Shown here piece after piece: positions 17,559 through 26,677 of a DNA stretch of 64,000 nucleotides (the stretch's first letter is position 1; each line of letters begins with the position of its first letter). Source of the stretch: an uncultured bacterium (GTDB taxonomy: Bacteria > Cyanobacteriota > Vampirovibrionia > Gastranaerophilales > Gastranaerophilaceae); NCBI GenBank assembly GCA_902788575.1, contig CADAKY010000005.1:1-64000 (forward strand). Reading direction: 5' to 3'. The notes beneath the pieces were generated by a model that was given only the letters and a program-made list of their open reading frames with translations, searched no databases and was not told where the DNA came from. The translations under genes and the position numbers were made by a program.

Positions 17559-17567
17559 TGTTAATAT
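17559..17567 (+). promoter_or_regulatory. Extended -10 promoter of the aminotransferase
   Basis: TGTTAATAT reads as an extended -10 element ending 6 nt before the ATG at 17574. No Shine-Dalgarno is visible. Confidence 0.5.
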
Positions 17568-17573
17568 TAGTTT

Positions 17574-18680
17574 ATGAAAATAGCTAAATTCAAAATTGAA
17601 GAATGGATGAACAAGTATGAAAGTTCTGCTTTATACGATTTGACAACAACTTGTATAAAACCGCTTTCAATAAATGAATTATGTGATTCAATTCCTAATG
17701 AAGTTCTTAATAAACCGCTGGGTTACGGTGACATAACGGGTTCACTCAGACTAAAAAAAGCTATCCAATCTCTTTATGAAAATATTAAAATTGACAATAT
17801 TACGGTTACCCATGGTGCAATTGGCGCAAATCAGCTTGTATTTTTATCAATGCTCGAAAAAAGAGATGAAGTTATTTCGATAATACCAACATACCAGCAG
17901 CACTATTCAATTCCTGAATCAATAGGTTCTAAGGTTTACAAGATTTTCTTAAAAGAAGAGAATAACTGGCTTCCTGATTTATCAGAAATTGAATCAGTAA
18001 TAAGTACAAATACGACTTTGATAACACTTAATAATCCAAACAATCCGACCGGCTCAGTTATTCCGGAAGAAATGCTGGAAGAAATTATAAAGCTTGCAAG
18101 AAAATATAATGTATGGATTCTTTGTGATGAAGTATACAGAGGGCTAAACCTCAACGGGAAACCGTATTCAAAATCTATTGTCGATATGTATGAAAAAGGA
18201 ATTTCTGTCGGAAGTATGTCTAAAACATATTCTCTCCCCGGACTCAGAGTCGGATGGGTTGCCTCAAGAGCGGATTTAATAGAAGCAATAAATAAGCAAA
18301 GACAATACAATACTATATCAGTAAGTTATCTGGATGATTATTTTGCATCTGTTGCGCTTGAACAAAGAAGCCGGATTGAAACCAGAAATCGTATTATTCA
18401 ACATTCAGGAATTGAAATTTTAAAAAAATGGTTAAAATGCGAACCAAAAATGAATTGTATTTTACCTTCCGGAGGAACTACAGCACTTGTTAAATACAAA
18501 GATAACATTCCGTCTGCAGAATTATGCGCCGGTCTTCAAAATGCAACAGGAGTTGCACTTCTCCCCGGAGAAACGATGGAAATGGAAGGGTATGTAAGAA
18601 TAGGATTTTGCGCGGAGAATTTGGAAAAAGCTCTTGTTAATATATCAAATTACATTAATTCACCGTTGATACAAAATTAG
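17574..18680 (+). CDS. PLP-dependent aminotransferase, class I/II
   Basis: A 368-residue fold-type I aminotransferase. The PLP Lys is in SVGSMSKTYSLPGLRVGW (about residue 212). NNPNNPTGSVI, LCDEVYRGL (Asp and Tyr of the cofactor site) and the C-terminal GYVRIGFC (substrate Arg) are all present. The N-terminal KFKIEEWMNKYE...DLTTTCIKPLSINEL resembles the branch of amino-acid aminotransferases that includes arginine-derivative enzymes, but the substrate is not predictable. It stands alone, divergent from gap. Confidence 0.9.
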   Translation: MKIAKFKIEEWMNKYESSALYDLTTTCIKPLSINELCDSIPNEVLNKPLGYGDITGSLRLKKAIQSLYENIKIDNITVTHGAIGANQLVFLSMLEKRDEVISIIPTYQQHYSIPESIGSKVYKIFLKEENNWLPDLSEIESVISTNTTLITLNNPNNPTGSVIPEEMLEEIIKLARKYNVWILCDEVYRGLNLNGKPYSKSIVDMYEKGISVGSMSKTYSLPGLRVGWVASRADLIEAINKQRQYNTISVSYLDDYFASVALEQRSRIETRNRIIQHSGIEILKKWLKCEPKMNCILPSGGTTALVKYKDNIPSAELCAGLQNATGVALLPGETMEMEGYVRIGFCAENLEKALVNISNYINSPLIQN

Positions 18681-18708
18681 TTCCCGCTAAGCTAAAAATT
18701 TTCTCTGT

Positions 18709-19413
18709 TTAATATGGTTTATTTATAAGAGCCTTGTGCGCGCAGTTTTCTATGGTGTCGTCAAGCGGAGTAAGTTTTTCTCCAAGTGCAAGTTCAAGCA
18801 TATAATCGGCAAAATGCGGATTCTTAGGTAAAAAAGAACCGTGCAGATATGTACCGAAAACATTTTTAAATCTTGCTCCTTCGCTTTTGTCCATGCCGTT
18901 ATTACCGTTTCCGACGGATACAGTTCCTAAAGGTTTCGTTTCACCTTGCAAATAAGTTAATCCGCTATGATTTTCAAATCCGACAAGAGTTTTTGGTTCA
19001 ACAAATTCAGTTTTGGCAGTAACATTTCCTATAAATCTTTTGTTCCCTGCGACAGTATATGCATCCAAAAGGCTTATGCCCTCTAATCTGTCACCCTCAT
19101 GCGGTTGATAATAATGACCCATAAGCTGGTATCCTCCGCAAATACCCAGAAAAACACATCCTCTGTCACGTTCACCGGTTAAAAAGTCTTTATGTCTTTG
19201 AAGTTCTTTTGAAACTTCTATCTGCTGCAAATCCTGACCGCCACCGATAAAATATATGTCGTGCTCGCTAATATCATCACCTACATCAATTTCATCAACA
19301 GAAACATCTATTCCGCGCCACTCACATCTTCTTTGAAGAGTCAGTATATTCCCGCCGTCACCATAAATATTCAACAGTTTCGGATAAAGATGTCCAATTT
19401 TTAACTTCTTCAT
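18709..19413 (-). CDS. GatD-type glutamine amidotransferase (lipid II isoglutaminyl synthase subunit)
   Basis: A 234-residue class I glutaminase domain of the CobB/CobQ type: IGHLYPKLLNIYGDGGNI at the start, the nucleophile Cys in FLGICGGYQLMG (about residue 94), then GFENHSGLTYL and the catalytic His in GTYLHGSFLPKNPHFADYML. In known systems GatD feeds ammonia to MurT to amidate D-Glu of peptidoglycan. No murT lies next to it here; it is translationally coupled to recO (ATGA overlap). Confidence 0.85.
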   Translation of the reverse strand: MKKLKIGHLYPKLLNIYGDGGNILTLQRRCEWRGIDVSVDEIDVGDDISEHDIYFIGGGQDLQQIEVSKELQRHKDFLTGERDRGCVFLGICGGYQLMGHYYQPHEGDRLEGISLLDAYTVAGNKRFIGNVTAKTEFVEPKTLVGFENHSGLTYLQGETKPLGTVSVGNGNNGMDKSEGARFKNVFGTYLHGSFLPKNPHFADYMLELALGEKLTPLDDTIENCAHKALINKPY

Positions 19414-20174
19414 ACAGCAAGTTCCTTAACAAGTTTGACTGATTTTTGTCGTTTATTTGTATGAGTTTTAATATACTCATCCAATAAGTCGAAACAAACT
19501 TGACAGACTTTTTCTGTTGCTTTTTTGTCATAATCGCTTTCAAAATCAAAATCAAACTGGAGCATTGCCTGTAAAAAATCCCTGATTTTGTGGTGCATTT
19601 TTAGTTTCACGCCCAATGTTTCGTTGCATTCTTTACAAATTGTTCCGCCCATTTGAGTAGAAAAATACATATCTTCATCCAAAATTCTTTCACCGCAACA
19701 AAGGCAGGTATCCAGCTCTACACAAAAACCCATTATAAGAAGCATCTTAAGTTGAAATTTAATAACTGAAATCAGCATATCTTTTTTTTCATTAGAATCC
19801 GAAATTCTGTTCAAAGCCTTATATAAAAGTTCATAAATCTCAGCAGACGCAGATTCGGAACCTTCACCAAAATTCATAACCACTTCTGAAACATAGGTTG
19901 AAAGCGTTAGTTTATCAATATCCTCTCTTGTTTTTCTAAAATGATTAACCGTCTGTGCTTGCACTATTGTATCCATAGAACGCCCTTTAAAAAGTTGAAG
20001 AGTATTTGCCACAAGCAAATCCATTCTTGCGCCTAATTTACTTTTTGGTTTTTTAATCCCTTTTGCGACTCCTTTTATAAGTCCATTGTCTTTTGAATAC
20101 ATTACAATAATTTTATCTGCATCGTTAAGATTATATGACTTTAAATTTATAGCCTCTGTTACGTAATTATTCAT
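19410..20174 (-). CDS. DNA repair protein RecO
   Basis: About 254 residues from the ATG at 20174; the open frame extends further upstream into pilT but the RecO homology starts at NNYVTEAINLKSYNLNDADKIIVMYS. An OB fold (residues 1-80) with GLIKGVAKGIKKPKSKLG is followed by a helical part with a zinc site, C-x2-C in CLCCGE and again in ICKECN. RecO loads RecA onto SSB-coated DNA with RecR in recombinational repair. It overlaps pilT by 8 nt and gatD by 4 nt. Confidence 0.9.
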   Translation of the reverse strand: MNNYVTEAINLKSYNLNDADKIIVMYSKDNGLIKGVAKGIKKPKSKLGARMDLLVANTLQLFKGRSMDTIVQAQTVNHFRKTREDIDKLTLSTYVSEVVMNFGEGSESASAEIYELLYKALNRISDSNEKKDMLISVIKFQLKMLLIMGFCVELDTCLCCGERILDEDMYFSTQMGGTICKECNETLGVKLKMHHKIRDFLQAMLQFDFDFESDYDKKATEKVCQVCFDLLDEYIKTHTNKRQKSVKLVKELAV

Positions 20175-21255
20175 AATAAGCCTTTGTCCCCTGATAAACT
20201 CCTCTGAATACTTTTTCAAGTTCCGATTCATCATTAGAGTTTTGAAGAGCTTCCTCCTGTGAAATACAATCTTTATCAACAAGCATGGCAAGAGACGTAT
20301 TTAGAGAAATCATGTTATCAATAGTGTTATCCCGCAGCAATTCATAGATTTCATCAGTATTGTCTTTGTTAATATAGTCCCTGATTGTTGAAGTTACAAC
20401 CATAATTTCACAAGCAGGATATCTCTTATTGTCCTTTTCGGAATATACAAGTTTTTGAGCTATAGTTGAACGCAAAGTTTCGGAAAGCTGTTTTCTGATA
20501 AGATACCTGTTTGATTCTTCAAACATATTAACGATTCTGTTAATCGTCTGAACAGCATCATTTGTGTGCAGAGTTGATAATACAAGGTGACCAGTCTCTG
20601 ATGCTTTTAATGCTGCTTCCATAGTTTCTTTATCTCTGATTTCTCCGATAAAGATTACATCCGGATCTTGTCGCAGTGCATATTTAATACCATCTGAAAA
20701 ACTGCCGGTATCAACACCAACCTGACGTTGAGAAATTATACTCTTTTTACATCCGAACACATATTCAATCGGGTCTTCAATCGTTACGATATGTTTTGAT
20801 GTGTTCGTATTAATTTCATTAATCAAAGATGCAATAGTTGTAGACTTACCGCTACCTGTCGGACCGGTTACAAGCACTATGCCATTTTGATATTCAATAA
20901 TCGATGACAAAATATCCGGCAATGATAGTTCATTTAGCTTTGGAATATTATATGAAATATTTCTTATAACCAAAGCCGGCATGCCTATTTGACGGTTATA
21001 ATTAACTCTGAATCTTGAGCATCCCTGTATTTCATACATAAAATCCAAATCGCACATGGAAAGAATTTTATCCTTGACTGAAGACGGCGCAATTTCAACA
21101 ATAGCTCTGTCCAAATCATCTCTTGTCAAAGATTCCATATTAATTTTTTTAATAAAACCGTTTTTTCTTATATACGGAGAGTGCCCGACCATCAAGTGTT
21201 CATCCGAAGCACCTGTTGCAACAGCACTTTTCAAAAATTGTATAATATCAAACAT
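20167..21255 (-). CDS. Type IV pilus retraction ATPase PilT
   Basis: A 362-residue hexameric secretion-type ATPase. Walker A GPTGSGKSTT (about residue 130), the Asp box VTIEDPIEYVF, Walker B-like QDPDVIFIGEIRDKETM and the His box LSTLHTNDAVQTINRIV are intact. The N-terminal DEHLMVGHSPYIRKNGFIKKI is the PilT PAS-like part. It drives pilus retraction at the inner membrane. No other pil gene is nearby. Head of the pilT-recO-gatD operon. Confidence 0.95.
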   Translation of the reverse strand: MFDIIQFLKSAVATGASDEHLMVGHSPYIRKNGFIKKINMESLTRDDLDRAIVEIAPSSVKDKILSMCDLDFMYEIQGCSRFRVNYNRQIGMPALVIRNISYNIPKLNELSLPDILSSIIEYQNGIVLVTGPTGSGKSTTIASLINEINTNTSKHIVTIEDPIEYVFGCKKSIISQRQVGVDTGSFSDGIKYALRQDPDVIFIGEIRDKETMEAALKASETGHLVLSTLHTNDAVQTINRIVNMFEESNRYLIRKQLSETLRSTIAQKLVYSEKDNKRYPACEIMVVTSTIRDYINKDNTDEIYELLRDNTIDNMISLNTSLAMLVDKDCISQEEALQNSNDESELEKVFRGVYQGTKAYYE

Positions 21256-21307
21256 CCCAATCTCCCAATATACTCTATAATATCATTGTCTTAAAAATTT
21301 GACAATT

Positions 21308-22246
21308 TTATTCTTTAAACAAATCTATTTCCAAACCCTCATAAGCCATGATTGCATCTTTTGAGGCATATTCTTCTGCTAAAGAATCCAGTTTATCGTC
21401 ATTATACCCCGGATCATAATGGAAGAATACAATTTTCTTAGCTCCCACCTGTTGTTTACAATCTAATGCCATTTCAAAAGTTGAGTGTCCGAAGCCTTGC
21501 TTAGGGACGTAAATACTCAAATAATCCTCTGTTGAATACTGAGCATCATGCACTATTAAATCACACCCTTTTGCAAACTTGATAAGCTTTTTATCCCCTC
21601 CGGGATAACTTTCTTTATCAGTAGCATACACAAACACTTTACCTTTATGAGCAATTCTGTATATAAAAACACCATTTTGAGGGTGTGCATAAGACTTGTA
21701 ACATGTTATTACAACATCGTTGTCATCGTAATCGCCGTCTTTTAAGTCATTAACTCTTATAACACGCGGTCTTTCTTCATTAGGTTTAAATATAATATAA
21801 TTTGTCTCATTCAAATCTACAATCTGCAAATCAGATGCTATATCACCCAAATCAAGCGGAAAAGATTTAGTAAAAAGAAGTTTAGAAAGTTCTTCTTCCA
21901 AAGTTTCATTATAATTTACACCGCCTAATAAACTCATTCTTGTAGAAGCAAGGTGAGATGGTCTGAAAAACGGGAACCCCTGTATATGATCAAGATGAAT
22001 ATGGCTCAAGAGAATCGTGCATCTAACAGGAGTTCTGTCAGTAATAGTAGTACCTGATTCAATATACTTTTGCATAAGCTCATTACCCAAACTTATAAGT
22101 CCTGTACCCGCATCAAGTATTATTAAATGCCCGCCGGCATGAACTTCTATACAAGCAGTATTTCCGCCGTATTTTAAATATTCTTTGTCTGCAACAGGAT
22201 AACTTCCTCTCACCCCTCTGAACTTTATCTTAAATTCATCTGCCAT
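21308..22246 (-). CDS. MBL-fold metallo-hydrolase, RNase Z/PhnP-like
   Basis: A 312-residue protein. FRGVRGSYPV...YGGNTACIEVHAGGHLIILDAGTGL at the N-terminus and the HIHLDHIQGFPFF metal motif (about residue 93) place it with the cyclic-phosphodiesterase-type MBL proteins; ATDKE, HDAQYS and GFGHSTFEMALD supply the later ligands. It probably acts on a phosphodiester, but the substrate is unknown. Its start overlaps the stop of the phosphoesterase by one base. Confidence 0.85.
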   Translation of the reverse strand: MADEFKIKFRGVRGSYPVADKEYLKYGGNTACIEVHAGGHLIILDAGTGLISLGNELMQKYIESGTTITDRTPVRCTILLSHIHLDHIQGFPFFRPSHLASTRMSLLGGVNYNETLEEELSKLLFTKSFPLDLGDIASDLQIVDLNETNYIIFKPNEERPRVIRVNDLKDGDYDDNDVVITCYKSYAHPQNGVFIYRIAHKGKVFVYATDKESYPGGDKKLIKFAKGCDLIVHDAQYSTEDYLSIYVPKQGFGHSTFEMALDCKQQVGAKKIVFFHYDPGYNDDKLDSLAEEYASKDAIMAYEGLEIDLFKE

Positions 22247-23223
22247 TATTCTTCCCTTCTTAATTCAAAACTCCCGTTTCGATCATTTTCTTCACCGGCA
22301 AGCAATTGAGTACCCATAACTCTTATTTTTGAATGATTTTGTACTTCTTTTAAATTTGTTTCTTTTAAAAATACGTCTACTTTAACCTTATTTTTTGTTG
22401 TATTTATATTAATAACTCTAAAAGCATTCGGATATGTAACAAGTGAGGGACAAGATATTACAAGTATATTATCAAATTGTCTTAATCTTGCGGCATGGTA
22501 ATGTCCCTGCAATATGATAACAGGATTTGTATGAGTTTTTATAAGTCTTCTTATATCATATTCGTTAACAAATTTGTGACTAGAGCTTGAATAGGGTTCT
22601 ACAACAGGGACATGAGAACAAATAATCACAGTGTCTTTTTGATGACTGTCAAGCTCTTCTTTTAACCATTGCATTTGCTCTGCTGATATTTCACCGTTTG
22701 TCGTAATTTTATAATCAATAATAGAATCAAGGCAAATTACTCTGTACCCGCGTTTTGGAGTGAAAGCATAATAAATATTTTTATTCTTCATTTTATTTGT
22801 ATGTTTGCCGAGAATTTCAACAAATCGACTCTTTGTAAGCCCGCCATCAATGCAGATATCGTGATTTCCGTCTATTGCGTACCAAGGGTATGTCAGTTTT
22901 TTTGTATACTCTGTGAATTTTTCTAATTCGGATTCTTTCGGCTTGTTAATCAAATCTCCTGTAAACATCACAAAATCATACGGTCCCGATGTATTAATCT
23001 GAAAAATTACATCATCTAACAATTCTCCTGAATTTTTTAACATTTTGTAAGAAGTATTTTCTTCAAACGAAGAAAAATGCGCATCACTCACTTGTGCCAG
23101 CCGCAAATTATTATTAGCAGCCGTACAAACCTGTGAACCGATTAAAAATGCCAAAACAATTGTTAATACAAAATTAACAAACCTTGTGAAAAATGATTCT
23201 TTTTTCTTTTTTTCTCTTCTCAT
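22246..23223 (-). CDS. Membrane-anchored calcineurin-like metallophosphoesterase
   Basis: A 325-residue protein with a charged start (RREKKKKESFFTRF) and one hydrophobic segment (VNFVLTIVLAFLIGSQVCTAA, about residues 16-36), so the catalytic part should lie outside the cytoplasm. Dimetal motifs: DAHFSS, FTGDLINKP, DGNHDI, ICSHVP and LQGHYHAARL. Substrate unknown. Operon with the MBL gene downstream. Confidence 0.85.
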   Translation of the reverse strand: MRREKKKKESFFTRFVNFVLTIVLAFLIGSQVCTAANNNLRLAQVSDAHFSSFEENTSYKMLKNSGELLDDVIFQINTSGPYDFVMFTGDLINKPKESELEKFTEYTKKLTYPWYAIDGNHDICIDGGLTKSRFVEILGKHTNKMKNKNIYYAFTPKRGYRVICLDSIIDYKITTNGEISAEQMQWLKEELDSHQKDTVIICSHVPVVEPYSSSSHKFVNEYDIRRLIKTHTNPVIILQGHYHAARLRQFDNILVISCPSLVTYPNAFRVININTTKNKVKVDVFLKETNLKEVQNHSKIRVMGTQLLAGEENDRNGSFELRREE

Positions 23224-23270
23224 ATAACTCTAATAATAATCTATTTTGCATTTTAAAGTCAATGTGTAAC

Positions 23271-23305
23271 AAAAAGAAGCCGCCCCGAATACTCGGGGCG
23301 GCTTC
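23271..23305 (-). terminator. Terminator of the flagellin gene
   Basis: A 13-bp perfect GC-rich hairpin, GAAGCCGCCCCGA at 23276-23288 with its complement at 23293-23305 and a 4-nt loop, followed on the minus strand by TTTTT. Confidence 0.95.
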
Positions 23306-23327
23306 AATCGAAATCTTATTTCTATAT

Positions 23328-24443
23328 TTATATCAAGTTCAATGCGATACTTGGTGTTTGGTTTGCAGTTGCAAGAAGTGTTGCAGATGACTGCTGTAAG
23401 ATTTGGTATTTAATATAGTTAGAAGATTCAGTTGCTACATCAGCATCCTTGATTGAAGAATTTGCTGATACGATGTTTTCCTTTTGTACGGCGATTGCAT
23501 CAACAGCTGATTCAACTCTGTTCATATATGCACCGATTAGAGCAGTTCTGCTTGAAACGTTTTCGATAGCGTCATCAATAAAGTACAAGAATTCACGAGC
23601 TGTTTCATCATCTGTGTAAACAGCATCACAAAGTGCTGTAATACAAGATTTTACAGAATCTGCTGTACTTCCGTCTCCATCAGGGTCATACTGATTTTCA
23701 ATCTTCGGATATGTATTCGTATAATCATATTTAACACCGTTAGTCAAAGTTACGCTTGTGTTCTTAATTCTTGCATACAATGCAGGAGTTAAGAAATCCA
23801 TACTTACTTTAGTCGTATCATCAGGTTCTTTTTGTCCCGGTCTTATAACCCAGTTATCATTTGGTGTACCTGGATCTTTACCATCTTGTGGCGGTACAAA
23901 TAAAGCTGTACACATTGTTGATTTGAAGATTGATGAATCCAAATTAATAATGTTTGGTCTTCCAGCATTGTTACTTACCTGAAGATTTACACCTGTACCG
24001 GATTTAGCAGCAGGGCTTGTACCGTCTAATAATTTGATTCCGTTAAAGTCGATAACTTTACAAAGACGGTTAATTTCTTCCATTCTTTGTTGAACTTCAG
24101 TTCTGATTGCTTTCATTGAAGCGGTACCATAAGTTCCGTTAGCTGCTTGTTCCGTCAAGTCTCTAACACGTTGAAGGTAGCTGTTTACGATATCCAAAAC
24201 ACCTTCAGCAGTATCCAGAAGTGATAAACCCATTGTAGCATTTGATTCTGCAACATCATAACCTGAGATTTGTGCTTCCATCAATGTTGAAACTGATGAA
24301 CCTGCAGCATCATCTTTACCTGAGTTAATTCTGTAACCGGTTGTTAATCTTTCCATTGCAGTATTCATACCGGTTGTTGCTTTTGACAAATTTTGCTGCG
24401 CTGTCAAAGACGCAAGGTTTGTGTTGATTGTGATTGAAGCCAT
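23328..24443 (-). CDS. Flagellin
   Basis: A 371-residue filament subunit. The conserved D0/D1 N-terminus is ITINTNLASLTAQQNLSKATTGMNTAMERLTTGYRINSGKDDAAG, followed by GLSLLDTAEGVLDIVNSYLQRVRDL. The C-terminal D1/D0 ends SSNYIKYQILQQSSATLLATANQTPSIALNLI. The central variable domain (about residues 150-290) is short, Thr/Asp/Pro-rich and has no recognised fold. It is secreted by the flagellar export system. It appears as a single-gene unit with a long structured leader and a strong terminator. AAAGGAAA precedes the ATG. Confidence 0.95.
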   Translation of the reverse strand: MASITINTNLASLTAQQNLSKATTGMNTAMERLTTGYRINSGKDDAAGSSVSTLMEAQISGYDVAESNATMGLSLLDTAEGVLDIVNSYLQRVRDLTEQAANGTYGTASMKAIRTEVQQRMEEINRLCKVIDFNGIKLLDGTSPAAKSGTGVNLQVSNNAGRPNIINLDSSIFKSTMCTALFVPPQDGKDPGTPNDNWVIRPGQKEPDDTTKVSMDFLTPALYARIKNTSVTLTNGVKYDYTNTYPKIENQYDPDGDGSTADSVKSCITALCDAVYTDDETAREFLYFIDDAIENVSSRTALIGAYMNRVESAVDAIAVQKENIVSANSSIKDADVATESSNYIKYQILQQSSATLLATANQTPSIALNLI

Positions 24444-24477
24444 TTTCGATTTCCTTTCTTTATTTTTGTTCCACTAT

Positions 24478-24558
24478 GCCGCTTCCTTTGCGGCACTTTA
24501 ATATACCCGAATGCAACAGAACGTAAGCCGTTGTGTTCCGGTTGTTTTGGGGTATATT
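24478..24558 (-). promoter_or_regulatory. Structured 5' leader of flagellin mRNA
   Basis: Two inverted repeats lie in the leader. The larger has an outer stem AATATACCC/GGGTATATT (24500-24508 with 24550-24558) and an inner stem AACAGAACG/CGTTGTGTT (24515-24523 with 24529-24537, one mismatch). The smaller is GCCGC/GCGGC (24478-24482 with 24490-24494), whose loop reads AAAGGAA on the minus strand, a Shine-Dalgarno-like decoy about 40 nt before the ATG. This could control mRNA stability or translation; no known riboswitch consensus is recognised. Confidence 0.6.
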
Positions 24559-24645
24559 ACTTCTTCACACTATCATACTATACGAATTTATACGTTTTTT
24601 TAATTCTAAATAAGTTAGAAATTTCTACAACTTTGGGTGGAAATT

Positions 24646-24675
24646 TAGACAAAAAGAAGAAAATTATTATATAAT
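24646..24675 (+). promoter_or_regulatory. Promoter of the TPR-like protein gene
   Basis: TAGACA at 24646-24651 (-35) and TATAAT at 24670-24675 (-10), 18-nt spacer; the -10 ends 7 nt before the ATG at 24683. No Shine-Dalgarno. Confidence 0.65.
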
Positions 24676-24682
24676 ACAGTGT

Positions 24683-25234
24683 ATGAGAAAGTTTTTATTA
24701 GTTTTCTTATCATTAATACTTATACTTACCTGCGGATACAGAAAGCCTTACAGGTACACAATTGATGCTGGGAAAGACGCTTTCTATCATAACAATGTCG
24801 GACTGAATTATTTGCAGGACAGAATTTATTATGCGGCAATTCAGGAATTCAAAATTGCAATTCAACTAAGCCCTAACACACAAGCTACAGCTGTTTTTAA
24901 GAACAATTTGGGCGAAACATATAATTACATCGGATATCCGGACATGGCAAGAGTTTGTTTTGAAGATGCAATAAAATTGTACGGTTTAAATTTTAAATAT
25001 TACATAAATCTTGCAGACTGCTATGAACATTTAGGAATAGTTCAATCTAAAACTGAAGAATACAAAGCATCTAATAATATATATGATAAAATAATGCTTG
25101 GACTATTGTATATAAAAAGCGGGAAACAAAGACAAGGAGTCATTATCCTTGATGAAATCTGCCAATCAAATCCGGAATTGTTAATTGTTCCATCTATCAG
25201 AAATTATATAAAACAAATAGCTGCTACACTTTAA
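24683..25234 (+). CDS. TPR-repeat exported protein, possible lipoprotein
   Basis: A 183-residue protein with an N-terminal signal (RKFLLVFLSLILILTCGYRK). A Cys stands at the cleavage region, but the lipobox is not canonical. Helical repeats of TPR type follow: VGLNYLQDRIYYAAIQEFKIAIQLSPN, NNLGETYNYIGYPDMARVCFEDAIKLY and INLADCYEHLG. Likely a scaffold in the periplasm or attached to a membrane. The partner is unknown. It stands alone between flagellin and the MEMO fusion. Confidence 0.8.
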   Translation: MRKFLLVFLSLILILTCGYRKPYRYTIDAGKDAFYHNNVGLNYLQDRIYYAAIQEFKIAIQLSPNTQATAVFKNNLGETYNYIGYPDMARVCFEDAIKLYGLNFKYYINLADCYEHLGIVQSKTEEYKASNNIYDKIMLGLLYIKSGKQRQGVIILDEICQSNPELLIVPSIRNYIKQIAATL

Positions 25235-25250
25235 AAAAATTTAACAATTT

Positions 25251-25279
25251 TTGCTAATAAATATATATTATTCTATAAT
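25251..25279 (+). promoter_or_regulatory. Promoter of the MEMO-AMMECR1 gene
   Basis: TTGCTA at 25251-25256 and TATAAT at 25274-25279 with a 17-nt spacer; the -10 ends 6 nt before the ATG at 25286. No Shine-Dalgarno, so probably leaderless. Confidence 0.7.
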
Positions 25280-25285
25280 TATACT

Positions 25286-26677
25286 ATGAATAAAACGGCA
25301 GAATTTGCAGGAACTTTTTATCCAGCAGAATCGGAAAATTTAACAGAATTATTAAACTCGTTTAAAAATACAGATTGCGGAAACGACTATAAATCAAAAG
25401 CCGTTATTGTACCGCATGCCGGATATGTTTATTCCGGACACGCCGCAATGACAGCTTTTGAGCATCTTGATGCAAGTGAAAATATATTTATAATAGCACC
25501 ATCTCACCATTATGTATTTAGTGACATTGCAATGCCTGAGTATACTTTTTTTGACACTCCGCTGGGTAGCATAGAGGTTAATAACCGAATTATTAAAGAA
25601 ATTGCAGAAAAATACCCGAGTATCATAACAAATGATTTTTTTGAGGGTGAACACTCCATTGAAGTTCAACTTCCGTTTTTACAGAATATATTTTTCCCGC
25701 AAAAACAAAGCGCCGTCGAGTTTATGAAAAATTTAAAAAAACTTGGCAAAAAACTCAGAATCGTTCCGATACTGGTCGGGAAATGTGACTACAGATTAAT
25801 CTCGGATATTATAGCAGAATACTGGGAAAATTCATCCTTTGTAATTTCATCTGACTTAAGCCACTATTACACATTTGAACAATGCCGGCAAATAGATACT
25901 TATACAGCATCTATTATTGAAAAAGGAAAAATTCAGTCATTTGAACAAGCACAAGCATGCGGATTATGCGGTATTATGGGACTGGTAGATTTTGCAAATA
26001 AACAAAACTTTTCTATGGTTCGCGCTGAAATGTACAATTCCGGAGACATTTCATCCGACAAAGAAAGAGTTGTAGGGTACGGATCATGGTATTTATATGA
26101 AGGACAAAAAAATAATTTCATAGAAAAATATTACGCAAAATATCTTCTTGAAACAGCAAGACAAAGTATTTTATTTGCAATAAACGAAGAGGAATTTATA
26201 CCCTATCATATTCCTCCGGCACTTTTAGAAATTGGCGCGTCTTTTGTAACACTAAAAATAAATGGTGAATTAAGAGGATGCATAGGTTCAATCTATCCAA
26301 TAAAACCATTAATATTAGATGTTATTGATAATGCAAAAAATTCAGCTTTTCAAGACCCCAGGTTTGAACCGCTTACAATGGACGAAATAGAAAATATTGA
26401 TGTCTCAGTATCAGTTCTCTCCACTCCGGAAAGAATAAACTACAAAGACGAAAGAGACCTTTTATCAAAAATTTACCCGTATGGAATAATATTAGTAGAA
26501 AAGACAAGAAGAGCTGTATATCTTCCAATTGTTTGGGAACAGCTTCCTGACAGAGAAATCTTTTTAAATTCTCTCAAGGAAAAAGCAGGATTACCTCCGA
26601 GATATTTTTCAAAAAGTCTCGAGGCTTATAAATTTGAAGCTCTTTATATTTCACAAGACACAATAAACTCAGATTAA
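25286..26677 (+). CDS. MEMO-AMMECR1 fusion (AmmeMemoRadiSam system proteins B and A)
   Basis: A 463-residue two-domain protein. Residues 1-275 are a MEMO-like dioxygenase-fold domain: AGTFYPAESENL, IVPHAGYVYSGHAA, IAPSHHY, EHSIEVQLPFLQ and SSDLSHY supply the His/Cys-type site. Residues 285-455 are an AMMECR1 domain with FVTLKINGELRGCIGSIYP and NSAFQDPRFEPLT. In many prokaryotes these two are encoded beside a radical SAM enzyme and are thought to modify a substrate together. No radical SAM gene of that kind is in this window. The 3' end overlaps the convergent phosphoesterase gene by 4 nt. Confidence 0.92.
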   Translation: MNKTAEFAGTFYPAESENLTELLNSFKNTDCGNDYKSKAVIVPHAGYVYSGHAAMTAFEHLDASENIFIIAPSHHYVFSDIAMPEYTFFDTPLGSIEVNNRIIKEIAEKYPSIITNDFFEGEHSIEVQLPFLQNIFFPQKQSAVEFMKNLKKLGKKLRIVPILVGKCDYRLISDIIAEYWENSSFVISSDLSHYYTFEQCRQIDTYTASIIEKGKIQSFEQAQACGLCGIMGLVDFANKQNFSMVRAEMYNSGDISSDKERVVGYGSWYLYEGQKNNFIEKYYAKYLLETARQSILFAINEEEFIPYHIPPALLEIGASFVTLKINGELRGCIGSIYPIKPLILDVIDNAKNSAFQDPRFEPLTMDEIENIDVSVSVLSTPERINYKDERDLLSKIYPYGIILVEKTRRAVYLPIVWEQLPDREIFLNSLKEKAGLPPRYFSKSLEAYKFEALYISQDTINSD

